DNA of 43,181 bases. Source: Fimbriimonas sp. GTDB lineage: Bacteria; Armatimonadota; Fimbriimonadia; Fimbriimonadales; Fimbriimonadaceae. The notes beneath the pieces were generated by a model. That model was not told where the DNA came from. It saw only the letters and a list, made by a program, of their open reading frames with translations, and ran no database searches. Below are positions 17,401 to 24,002 of this stretch, in pieces. The first letter of the stretch is position 1. Each line of letters begins with the position of its first letter. The translations under genes and the position numbers were made by a program. The stretch lies in contig JARLGV010000066.1 of assembly GCA_031292555.1 (NCBI GenBank), positions 1 through 43,181 of the forward strand. The letters run 5' to 3'.

Positions 17401-18034
17401 GGACGGTTGGGCCTACGACATCGGTTATGGCGGTCTTGACCACGTCTTGGCATGTGGCAAGAAAGTCAGGTGCTTGGTCCTAGACACCGAGGTCTATTCG
17501 AACACCGGCGGCCAAGCCTCCAAAGGCACGCCGCGCGCCGCGGTTGCCAAGTTCGCTTCCGGAGGAAAGCCGACCGCGAAGAAGGATCTTGGACGAATGG
17601 CGATGACTTATGGCAACGTCTACGTCGCCCAAGTCGCGCTTGGGGCTGAGGACTCGCAAACGATCAAGGCATTCATCGAGGCAGAGGCCCACGAAGGACC
17701 GTCCCTGATCATCGCTTATTGCCATTGCATTGCCCATGCTATCGACATGCAGCGAGGTCTCGACCAGCAGAAATTGGCAGTCGAATGCGGATATTGGCCG
17801 CTGTATCGATACAATCCGGCTCGTGCGCTACGCGGCCGCAACCCAATGCAGCTTGACAGCAAACCTCCTTCAAGAAGGCTCCGTGAATACGCTGAGCGCG
17901 AAGGGCGTTACCGCATGCTTATGCAGAGTGATCCCGCCGCATTCGAGGAGTTGATCCAGAGCGCTCAGACGGACGTAGACGATCGATGGGCCGCCTACAC
18001 TCGCCTCGCAACCACTCAGGAGGTTAAGAAGTGA
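14489..18034 (+). CDS. nifJ: Pyruvate:ferredoxin (flavodoxin) oxidoreductase
   Basis: A single-chain PFOR of 1181 residues, oxidising pyruvate plus CoA to acetyl-CoA and CO2 and reducing ferredoxin or flavodoxin. The order is: pyrimidine-TPP domain ('EIIAIYPITPSSNMAE'), domains II and III, then a two-cluster ferredoxin domain with C-x2-C-x2-C-x3-C starting at about residue 689 (CSQCGKCVLNCP) and again at about 745 (CTGCALCVEVCP). The C-terminal TPP domain has 'GACAGCGETPYLKLL' and 'GGDGWAYDIGYGGLDHVL' near 970, then 'YSNTGGQASKGTPRAAVAKF'. GTG 14489 is chosen because GGAGG precedes it by 6 nt and it gives the canonical 'KSWITIDGNEAAARIAY' start. The GTGA overlap with the DHOD-like gene and a nearby flavodoxin argue for a flavodoxin-linked unit. 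Confidence 0.96.
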   Translation: MKSWITIDGNEAAARIAYRASEIIAIYPITPSSNMAELCDEWSVRKYKNIWGSIPVVQEMQSEAGAAGALHGALQAGSLSTTFTASQGLLLMIPNMFKIAGELTPAVFHIAARTVATHALSIFGDHSDVMATRSTGWAMVFGGSPQEVQDLALVAHASTLRSRVPFLNAFDGFRTSHEVQKILEIPDETIREMIDEDLVKAHRERALSPDHPVLRGTAQNPDVFFQAREAANPFYQKVSDIVQSEMDKLQTLVGRSYHLFDYVGAPDAERVIVMMGSGAECAEETVAHLTAKGEKVGVVKVRLYRPFDIPRFVASLPATVRSLAVLDRCKEPGAIGEPLYQDVVTALVEQPHRNRPIVVGGRYGLSCKEFTPAMVKAVFDNLAVESPHNHFTVGIVDDVTHLSLDVDSSFSAEDKDSFRGVFWGLGADGTVGANKNSIKIIGGETENWAQGYFVYDSKKSGSVTVSHLRFGPNPIRSTYLIQKANFVAIHQFGLIYRYAVLDQADIGATVLVNSPYQPGELWEHLPLSFQQQVIAKNLSLYVLDAYTVAHESKMGVRINTIMQTAFFALCKILPPDEAIAKIREAIQKTYGKRGPRVVEQNFAAVDLALAALKPVIVPAKAFSRVGMRESVPAEAPAFVRDVLGEIISGRGDQLPVSAMPVDGTFPTGTTQYEKRSISLDIPYWDPEVCSQCGKCVLNCPHGVIRAKMVAEADLIGAPSGFRSATPKFRDAEGSRFTIQVSAEDCTGCALCVEVCPERDKSDSSRRAINMNPVIEITDEQRAAWGFFQTLPDEPAMAEEPIYDNAKSIQLLRPLFEFSGACAGCGETPYLKLLSQLVGDRLLMANATGCSSIYGGNLPTTPWAKNHTGRGPAWSNSLFEDNAEFGFGMRIALDGQRQQALHLLEPNRETLGDEVTDTLAAPEKADEATRRKRRACVDELKARLKGTTRPDLVTLLQLADSLVDKSVWIIGGDGWAYDIGYGGLDHVLACGKKVRCLVLDTEVYSNTGGQASKGTPRAAVAKFASGGKPTAKKDLGRMAMTYGNVYVAQVALGAEDSQTIKAFIEAEAHEGPSLIIAYCHCIAHAIDMQRGLDQQKLAVECGYWPLYRYNPARALRGRNPMQLDSKPPSRRLREYAEREGRYRMLMQSDPAAFEELIQSAQTDVDDRWAAYTRLATTQEVKK

Positions 18035-19044
18035 ATCTGACCACCACTTACCTAGGGCTCACCCTTAGGAACCCAATCGTTCCCGCCTCATCGCCCCTAA
18101 GCCGAACTCCCGGCGAACTCCGCCGGATGGAAGACGCCGGCGCGGGCGCCGTCACCCTCTTCTCATTGTTCGAGGAACAGATCGAACACGAAACCGAGAT
18201 GATGGGACACTACCTTGACTACGGCGCAGAGAGCTATTCAGAGTCGCTAAGCTTCTTCCCGCCACCCGAAAGCTATCACCGGGGCCCCGAGCAGTATCTC
18301 GAGCTCATTCGCAAGGGCAAGGAATCTCTGGAGGTTCCGGTGATCGCGAGCCTGAACGGGGCTTCCATGGGTGGATGGACCCAGTATGCGAAGGAGATTG
18401 AGCAGGCAGGCGCCGACGCCCTTGAACTGAATATCTACTGGATTGAAACCGACCCTCTGGTCACCTCGAACCAAGTCGACGAAAGGTATCGGGAGATCGT
18501 CGCGGCGGTTGCCGGGGCGGTCAAGATCCCGGTGACGGTCAAAATCGGCCCCTATTTCAGTTCGCTCCCGAACTTGGCCAAGAACCTGTACGAGTCCGGT
18601 GCTCACGGCATGGTGCTGTTCAACCGGTTCTATCAGCCCGACTTCGATGTCGAGGCTCGAGAAGTAAGGCCCAAGATCGAGTGGAGCAGTTCGTATGAAT
18701 TGCGGCTACCGCTTCACTGGGTAGCGCTCCTAAGCGACTGGATCGATCTGGATTTCGCCGTCAGTTCGGGCGTTCACAACCGGACAGACGTGGTGAAAGC
18801 GATGATGGCGGGCGCCAAGGTCGCGACATGCGCATCGGTACTGCTCGACCGAGGAGTGGAATACGTGGGGAAACTCGTCAGCGGGCTGGAGGAGTGGCTG
18901 GAGTCGCACGAGTATACGTCGGTCGCCCAAATGCAGGGAAGCATGAGCTACAAGCGAGTGGCGAATCCCTCTGCATTCAAGCGGGCCAACTATATGAAGG
19001 AACTGCAGTCGTTCCCACCACCGCCCCCTGCTCTTCGCCGCTGA
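18031..19044 (+). CDS. Dihydroorotate dehydrogenase-like protein
   Basis: A 337-residue FMN-type TIM barrel related to class 1 DHOD. The N-terminus 'TYLGLTLRNPIVPASSPLSR' matches the family, as do barrel strands 'VPVIASLNGASMGGWTQYA', 'IPVTVKIGPYF' and the phosphate-binding end 'KVATCASVLLDRGVEYV'. The position that in true class 1 enzymes reads N-x-[SC]-C-P-N is here 'ELNIYWIETDP', so the catalytic base and orotate-binding asparagine context are missing. It probably does not make orotate. AGGAGG (18018-18023) precedes the GTG start, which overlaps the nifJ stop. Tight linkage to nifJ and flavodoxin suggests an electron-transfer or pyruvate-linked role; this is inference. Confidence 0.88.
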   Translation: MNLTTTYLGLTLRNPIVPASSPLSRTPGELRRMEDAGAGAVTLFSLFEEQIEHETEMMGHYLDYGAESYSESLSFFPPPESYHRGPEQYLELIRKGKESLEVPVIASLNGASMGGWTQYAKEIEQAGADALELNIYWIETDPLVTSNQVDERYREIVAAVAGAVKIPVTVKIGPYFSSLPNLAKNLYESGAHGMVLFNRFYQPDFDVEAREVRPKIEWSSSYELRLPLHWVALLSDWIDLDFAVSSGVHNRTDVVKAMMAGAKVATCASVLLDRGVEYVGKLVSGLEEWLESHEYTSVAQMQGSMSYKRVANPSAFKRANYMKELQSFPPPPPALRR

Positions 19045-19078
19045 TTTTGCAGATTGCTATTTCAAGAGGAAACATTTC

Positions 19079-19579
19079 ATGGAAGTCAAACTTTTCTTCG
19101 GAAGCTCAACCGGTAACACGGCAAAGTGTGCCAAAGCCATCGCCGCAAAGCTTGGAAACGTCGCCGCCGTTGTCGATATCCGCAAAGCCTCGATCGACGA
19201 CTTCGACTTCGTCGACGGCTACATTATCGGCCTATCGACGGTCGACGAAGGACTCCTCCAAGAGGACTGGCGTCGATTCTGGGATGACATCGACGATGTC
19301 GATTTCACCGATAAGCCGGTAGCAATATTCGGACTCGGCGACCAGGTCAAGTACGCCAAGTGGTTTGTGGATGCGATCGGCATCGTATACGACAAGGTGA
19401 CCGAGAAGGGAGCGAAGGTCGTCGGCGCATGGCCGACCGATGGGTATACGTTTGAGAACTCAGCCGGCGTTCGAGGCGGGAAGTTCATGGGCTTGGCCCT
19501 CGATGAGGACAATCAATCCGATCAGACGGAAGGTCGTATCGCCAAGTGGTGCGATATCATTCGACCTTCATTCTCCTAG
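19079..19579 (+). CDS. Flavodoxin, long-chain
   Basis: A 166-residue flavodoxin carrying one or two electrons on FMN. The phosphate loop 'FFGSSTGNTAKCAKAI' is at the N-terminus. 'STVDEGLLQEDWRRFWDD' lies in the tryptophan loop region and 'IFGLGDQVKYAKWFVDAIG' in the second FMN loop region. The inserted segment 'AWPTDGYTFENSAGVRGGKF' marks the long-chain subtype. AGAGGA lies just upstream of ATG 19079. It is the likely electron acceptor of the adjacent PFOR. No ferredoxin gene is visible nearby. Confidence 0.93.
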   Translation: MEVKLFFGSSTGNTAKCAKAIAAKLGNVAAVVDIRKASIDDFDFVDGYIIGLSTVDEGLLQEDWRRFWDDIDDVDFTDKPVAIFGLGDQVKYAKWFVDAIGIVYDKVTEKGAKVVGAWPTDGYTFENSAGVRGGKFMGLALDEDNQSDQTEGRIAKWCDIIRPSFS

Positions 19580-19606
19580 AACGGTAACTGCCATCTCGAG
19601 CCTACG

Positions 19607-19951
19607 ATGCATGAAGTCGGAATTCTGAATCAGGTGCTCGAGATGGCGATCGAAGCCGCCGAACAAGAGTGCGCGACCAAGATCGTCAGGCTCCATCTGC
19701 TGATTGGCGAACTGGCTGGAGTCGTTCCCGAGGCAATGGCGTTCGCCTTCGACGTTGCCTCCGCCGGAACAATGGCGGAGGGCGCCACGTTCGAGTGGGA
19801 TACTGTCAAGGTTCGATGCCGCTGTTCAAACGGGTGCCCCGATTTCGAGCCTGATAACTACGTCTATGCGTGTCCCCGATGCGGCGCCCTGGCCTCCGAG
19901 CTGCTGGCCGGTCGTGAGCTTCAACTGGTCGACATCGACATCGAGACCTAA
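19607..19951 (+). CDS. hypA: HypA-type nickel metallochaperone
   Basis: A 114-residue HypA/HybF family protein, which delivers nickel to [NiFe] hydrogenase (and urease in some species) and carries a structural zinc. The nickel-binding start M-H-E is intact ('MHEVGILNQVLEMAIEAAEQ'), as is 'IGELAGVVPEAMAFAFDVAS'. The zinc part is 'VRCRCSNGCPD' followed by 'YACPRCG', giving enough cysteines for the Zn site although the first pair is C-x-C...C rather than the usual C-x2-C. No hydrogenase, urease, hypB or hypCDEF is in the window. It lies 27 nt after flavodoxin, probably in the nifJ operon. Confidence 0.9.
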   Translation: MHEVGILNQVLEMAIEAAEQECATKIVRLHLLIGELAGVVPEAMAFAFDVASAGTMAEGATFEWDTVKVRCRCSNGCPDFEPDNYVYACPRCGALASELLAGRELQLVDIDIET

Positions 19952-19993
19952 GCGCCCCATTCGACGTGCCAGGAACTAGCCAAAGCCCGGTTC

Positions 19994-20021
19994 TTTGATG
20001 GTGGCGGGGCACAGGTAGGAT
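19994..20021 (+). promoter_or_regulatory. Leaderless-type promoter of EamA gene
   Basis: TTTGAT (19994-19999), 16 nt, TAGGAT (20016-20021), then 6 nt before the GTG start at 20028. Transcription would start at or within a base or two of the start codon. No Shine-Dalgarno is present. Confidence 0.5.
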
Positions 20022-20027
20022 GAACGA

Positions 20028-20858
20028 GTGTCTCCCCTCGTCGTTGCGGCTGTTTTGCTGTCCGCATCGCTCCATGCGGGGTGGAACGCACTGTTGCGAC
20101 AGAGCTCCGACCGTCAGTGGACGGTTGGCTGGATTGGAGTCTCAACACTTGTCGTCAGCGGACCGTTGCTTCCGTTAATCAGGTTTCCAACCACCGTCTG
20201 GCCGATGGTTCTTGCATCGTCTTCCCTCCACGTGTTGTATCTGATGCTGCTCGCCAAGGCGTACGAGGTGAATGAACTGTCCTTCGCCTATCCGATCGCC
20301 AGGGGCTCATCCCCAATCCTCGTGTCGACAGGTGGATTCCTGCTTGCATCCGAAAGGCCCGGCGCGCTGCAGGCGATTGGCATTGCGTCAATCGTGGGAG
20401 GCATCATCGGCCTTGGCTTAGGGTCGAAGCACTGGGATCGAACCGGCCTGCTCATTGCCCTTGCGATCGGATGCGTCATCGCCATCTACACCGTCATCGA
20501 CGGCATGGCGGCTCGTCGTAGCGGAATGCCAACCGAATACAATCTCTGGTGCTTTTCGGTATATGGGTTGGCCGTCCTGGCGATTCAACTCAAGAATGGC
20601 GGCCACCGGGCGCTCCACGGATCGCGAAAGGACGTCGTTCTTGCCTTTGGAGGCGGAGTGACCAGTGTCGTAGCCTATGCGATTGTCACATGGGCCATGG
20701 CCCGATCACCCATGGGCATGGTATCCGCACTTAGGGAGACCAGTACCCTCTTCGCAACCGCCATCGGCATCGTGATCCTTAGAGAACGATTCTCCAGACA
20801 GAAGCTCGCCTGTTGCGCTGCTATCGCCGCAGGCGCCATTATGATCGGAATCGGATAA
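20028..20858 (+). CDS. EamA/DMT-family transporter
   Basis: A 276-residue integral membrane protein with about 9-10 hydrophobic helices in two EamA halves (drug/metabolite transporter superfamily, inner membrane). The first-half loop 'LAKAYEVNELSFAYPIARGS' and second-half 'ARSPMGMVSALRETSTLFAT' are the repeated pore-lining segments, followed by 'VILRERFS' before the last helix, as is usual. Substrate unknown. GTG 20028 is the start, supported by the promoter placed 6 nt upstream. Convergent with the BlaR1-like gene, ten bases away. Confidence 0.87.
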   Translation: MSPLVVAAVLLSASLHAGWNALLRQSSDRQWTVGWIGVSTLVVSGPLLPLIRFPTTVWPMVLASSSLHVLYLMLLAKAYEVNELSFAYPIARGSSPILVSTGGFLLASERPGALQAIGIASIVGGIIGLGLGSKHWDRTGLLIALAIGCVIAIYTVIDGMAARRSGMPTEYNLWCFSVYGLAVLAIQLKNGGHRALHGSRKDVVLAFGGGVTSVVAYAIVTWAMARSPMGMVSALRETSTLFATAIGIVILRERFSRQKLACCAAIAAGAIMIGIG

Positions 20859-20877
20859 GCACACCCATTTAGTGCTT
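20857..20877. terminator. Shared hairpin between convergent EamA and BlaR1-like genes
   Basis: AAGCAC (20857-20862) and GTGCTT (20872-20877) pair over a 9-nt loop. The structure includes the last bases of the EamA stop and the whole BlaR1-like stop. Short stem, no long T-run; termination function is inference. Confidence 0.35.
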
Positions 20878-22845
20878 CTTGACGATATTGTAAACCCCGC
20901 CTTCGATGAGAAAGCTCGCGTCGACTTGTCGAACGAGGTTCTCAAGGGCGATATCGAACCTCACATTTTGCAGTTCGAGGCTTACGTTGCCTTGAACCTC
21001 CGGTGCGATCGTATAACTGGAGTTGACGGCTCGGAAGATCCGCCTGATTGCTTCTCGAACGTCCACCTGATCCATGCGCACATGCATCCTCTCCGGCGGT
21101 CCCAACACGAAACTCCCTTCCGATACCCCCTCGGCGCCAGCGTCCTTCGTTATCAAGTAGACGCCACCTTCCGTCCGAAAATTGGCATTGACCTGTTTGA
21201 CGATGTTCCGCACTGCAGTGTCAAGCGTCACTCCATTCACATCAACCGTAACCCAGCCCTGAACGTTAGGGTCGACGATACACGAGAATTGGCTCGTCGT
21301 GAACAGCGCCTTGAGTGCCGCTCGCACATCCTCGGCGTTGCACTTGAAGCTAAAGAGCCGCTCATGGTTGGCAGGCGGAAGTGGTCGGCCAAGTCCTTGT
21401 ACCGACATCACCGGTACGCCGACACCAATGGCTCCTTGGCCACGTATCTCATAGATGCCGTCTACAACTCGATAGGTCGCGTGGATTTGGCCCGTCATAT
21501 TTCGCAGGGCCTGCTCGAAAGTGACGTTGTGGGCAAAGATTGTGATGTTGCCCAATACGTTCGGCGCCAACGAGAGCGATCGCCGAAAGCTACGGAATAG
21601 GAGTTTGAACGCCTCGTGCGCCGGCATGTTGTCGATCGACAAGTCAGCGGTTAGCGGCGATGGAGAACCTGGAATATCGGGAAGGCTCCAAAGCCTGGCC
21701 AACAGTTTTTTCCCACTTCGAATTTCCAGAACTCGCATGCCCGCTTCGGCGTTCTTGCGAGGGGAAGTCTTGCGAGCGTGGGCGTTGGACGCCCGCTTGC
21801 TTTGACCTACGATCGGCTTCTTGGCCTGATGATGGGGCCGATCGGTTTGCGCCAACCGATAGCCAGGCACCATCGCCAAACACCCGGCCGATAGAACGAA
21901 CGCCACGACGATCTTCGCCGGGTTCGGCTTTGCGTTGAAGTGAGTCATGTCCTTTATCCTTTGTTTCATGCTTGACGTGGATCCAGCCATTGAGATTCCG
22001 ATCGATGCCGAAAGCAAACTGGGTCGTGCGACGACAGTTGCCCTGACGAGCATTTCGGCGTACCGACGTGGTGTGACCCTAGAGAGCCGGATTGCCGCCT
22101 GGTCGGCGGCCGACTCCTGGGCTTCCCGATAGCAACGAGAGGCTATCCACACAAGTGGATGAAAGAAGTAGAGCGCCTGAGCGACAAGGAACAGGCCGCT
22201 CCACTCCAAATCGCGGTGGTGAACGTGCGCCATTTCATGCGCCAAGACTAGCAGCACATCATTGGAATCGCCCACCTCCTTTGGAAGCAGAATCGTTGGA
22301 TTCAGGTATCCCGTCACCACGGCAGTGGGAATTTCATCCGACTCCATGAGAAGTGGCATCCTGGCCCGCCCTATCGTTTTTGCGAGCCCGGCCAAGTTGG
22401 CAAGCAACGCCTCGTCGGATATGGGCCTCGCAGTCTTCAGGTCATTTCTGAATAAGCGTGCCCTCCTGAAAGCAGCGCCGGCAAACATCAGGGCGCCCAT
22501 CCAGTAAAGTGCTGACCAAGCGTCGATCCGGTTCTCCTTCGGCGTCGATTTCGACGCAGGGCGTACTTGCTGAATCACACTGCCTAGAATCGAAGGCCCG
22601 GCGACCGGGATTGCTTCGTTTGTTAAGTGACCCATGACCGGTTCAGGAGGGCTCGGAAGTAGCTTGAGCGTAATCGGCTCCAGGGGAAGTAGCCCAAGCA
22701 ACAGTTTCAGGAAGACCAGACGCCATAGCCAAAGTCGAACCTTCGGAGGCACGGCGGGAAACAGTCTCGTGGCAACGTACAAGACCAGGATGGCGATTCC
22801 GCCCTGTATGGACGACTGAGCAAGCGAGTCAAGATACATGCTCAT
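20869..22845 (-). CDS. BlaR1-like M56 membrane metallopeptidase with three STN-type repeats
   Basis: A 658-residue inner-membrane sensor/peptidase. Transmembrane helices lie near 14-30, 37-57, 109-126, 216-232 and 311-328. The zinc motif H-E-M-A-H is at 203-207, and 'EAQESAADQAA' near 231 gives the downstream acidic residue of M56/BlaR1 enzymes. After the last helix, instead of a penicillin-binding domain, three related roughly 65-residue units (about 401-470, 497-567, 588-656) each end in a pattern like 'P-x-V-x-G-x-[VI]-[TS]' ... 'GGVYxI'. They resemble secretin/TonB short N-terminal (STN) domains. It overlaps the BlaI-type repressor by 17 nt. Known pairs cleave the repressor when the sensor binds a ligand; that mechanism here is inference, and the ligand is unknown. 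Confidence 0.88.
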   Translation of the reverse strand: MSMYLDSLAQSSIQGGIAILVLYVATRLFPAVPPKVRLWLWRLVFLKLLLGLLPLEPITLKLLPSPPEPVMGHLTNEAIPVAGPSILGSVIQQVRPASKSTPKENRIDAWSALYWMGALMFAGAAFRRARLFRNDLKTARPISDEALLANLAGLAKTIGRARMPLLMESDEIPTAVVTGYLNPTILLPKEVGDSNDVLLVLAHEMAHVHHRDLEWSGLFLVAQALYFFHPLVWIASRCYREAQESAADQAAIRLSRVTPRRYAEMLVRATVVARPSLLSASIGISMAGSTSSMKQRIKDMTHFNAKPNPAKIVVAFVLSAGCLAMVPGYRLAQTDRPHHQAKKPIVGQSKRASNAHARKTSPRKNAEAGMRVLEIRSGKKLLARLWSLPDIPGSPSPLTADLSIDNMPAHEAFKLLFRSFRRSLSLAPNVLGNITIFAHNVTFEQALRNMTGQIHATYRVVDGIYEIRGQGAIGVGVPVMSVQGLGRPLPPANHERLFSFKCNAEDVRAALKALFTTSQFSCIVDPNVQGWVTVDVNGVTLDTAVRNIVKQVNANFRTEGGVYLITKDAGAEGVSEGSFVLGPPERMHVRMDQVDVREAIRRIFRAVNSSYTIAPEVQGNVSLELQNVRFDIALENLVRQVDASFLIEGGVYNIVKKH

Positions 22846-23218
22846 CCCCTTCGAGTTTTTCCAGGAGCTTCCGCAATTCGCCTAACTGGGCGTCGTCGGC
22901 ATCCACCTTCTGCGTCAGATAGGCGACCAACGGAGTCACCGATCCGCCGAGAACCGTTTCGACGAAGTCATCGACAAGCCCCTCAAACAGACGGACCTTC
23001 CCTCCCGCCGGAAAGTACTTATAGACCCCATCCAACTTCTCCCGTCTGAGGAACCCCTTCTTTCGGAGCCGCTCCATTGTGTTGAGCGCGGTCGTTCGAG
23101 TCTGCCCTTTCGTCGCGGACAGGTGCTCGGCCACTGTACTCACCGCAACGCCCGGTCGATCGGCGACAAAGCGCAGCACTTCGACTTCTGCTCTCCCTAC
23201 CCCGTGTTTTTTGTCCAT
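22829..23218 (-). CDS. BlaI/MecI/CopY-family transcriptional repressor
   Basis: A 129-residue winged-helix repressor. About residues 8-75 form the DNA-binding domain ('VSTVAEHLSATKGQTRTTAL' covers the recognition helix, and 'LRREKLDGVYKYFPA' the wing), followed by a helical dimerisation tail. Family members repress the adjacent blaR1-type operon and are inactivated by proteolysis. It overlaps the downstream BlaR1-like gene by 17 nt. Two dyads lie 14-56 nt upstream of ATG 23218, consistent with autoregulation. Confidence 0.92.
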   Translation of the reverse strand: MDKKHGVGRAEVEVLRFVADRPGVAVSTVAEHLSATKGQTRTTALNTMERLRKKGFLRREKLDGVYKYFPAGGKVRLFEGLVDDFVETVLGGSVTPLVAYLTQKVDADDAQLGELRKLLEKLEGDEHVS

Positions 23219-23231
23219 CGCAATCCAGATT

Positions 23232-23274
23232 GACGACAGTCGTCGTCTGCTGTAGATTGTACGACAATTGTCGT
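23232..23274 (-). promoter_or_regulatory. Probable BlaI-type operator pair
   Basis: ACGACAATTGTCGT (23261-23274) is a perfect 14-bp palindrome, and GACGACAGTCGTC (23232-23244) is a 13-bp dyad around one central base. They share the half-site GACGACA/TGTCGTC. A TACAAT -10-like hexamer on the minus strand sits beside the first, so binding would block transcription of the repressor-peptidase unit. The half-site differs from the TACA/TGTA of classic BlaI sites. Confidence 0.6.
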
Positions 23275-23330
23275 CAGATTTCTAGATCTTCTTGGGTCAG
23301 TTTCTGGATGGCTATCGGCTGAACTCGGAC

Positions 23331-23966
23331 CTAGCCGTCCACGTTCTTAAGTTCAGGTAGAGCAAGGTAGATGACGAGCAAAAAGCACGTGCCAATCCCG
23401 ACCAGGGGATAGACGAAAGTGAGTCCGAACGCCGCGACATATAAGAAGAACACGATGCGAATCTTGCGCGACTGTCGGTCGAGCCATACCTCGTCTTCGA
23501 CGATCCCGAGCCTGCCATTCAGGCGTGTAATGTGTTTCCAAACCAAATACACCATTCCGACGATCATGGCGAACGAACCGGTGAACAGTGCGGCCGCGTA
23601 ACGGGCTTGAGGATGCACGATGAACAGGGCCAGAAGCGATGTCGGGAACGGGACAAGCGTCACCGGAAGCAGGAGCATCCCATTCAAGAACATCAATGCG
23701 TGATCCGCCTTCTGAACCCGTTCAAACATCATATGATGCTTGATCCACACGAGCAGGATCGTTACGAAACTGATAACGTAGGTCAGGTATTCGGGCCACT
23801 GCAAAGCAAGTTGCTCGAGCAAATAGCCCGAATGATTCCCCTCGGGAACCGATGGCACTTTGATCGTCAAGACGAGAAGCGTAAGAGCGATCGCGAAGAC
23901 GTTGTCGCTAAACGACTCGATCCTGGACGTTTCCTTCCCCGATTGCCCGTCGGCCGCCGACCTCAC
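23331..23966 (-). CDS. TMEM175-family (DUF1211) potassium channel-like protein
   Basis: A 211-residue membrane protein with six predicted helices. The family signature R-x3-FSD at the start of helix 1 is present: 'RIESFSDNVFAIALTLLVLT'. Bacterial TMEM175 proteins form tetrameric potassium channels with an isoleucine/leucine-lined gate; the hydrophobic helix 1 fits. GTG 23966 follows the aldo-keto reductase stop by 20 nt, with TAAACT (minus strand, plus positions 23973-23978) 6 nt upstream. It could therefore have its own leaderless transcript as well as read-through from the upstream gene. Confidence 0.9.
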   Translation of the reverse strand: MRSAADGQSGKETSRIESFSDNVFAIALTLLVLTIKVPSVPEGNHSGYLLEQLALQWPEYLTYVISFVTILLVWIKHHMMFERVQKADHALMFLNGMLLLPVTLVPFPTSLLALFIVHPQARYAAALFTGSFAMIVGMVYLVWKHITRLNGRLGIVEDEVWLDRQSRKIRIVFFLYVAAFGLTFVYPLVGIGTCFLLVIYLALPELKNVDG

Positions 23967-23984
23967 GCCAGCAGTTTACAGCGG

Positions 23985-24002
23985 CATCATGCCGGCATGA
24001 TG
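23985..24002. promoter_or_regulatory. Perfect 18-nt palindrome over the aldo-keto reductase stop
   Basis: CATCATGCCGGCATGATG reads the same on both strands and spans the TGA of the aldo-keto reductase gene and its last codons, just before the TMEM175-type gene. It could be a protein-binding dyad or, as RNA, a 7-bp hairpin with a CCGG loop. Function unproven; chance constrained by coding is possible. Confidence 0.4.

Noticed and set aside
20872-21600. 242-residue rightward frame opposite the BlaR1-like gene
   Set aside because: Lies wholly antisense to a well-supported gene and has no recognisable domain or hydrophobic core pattern.
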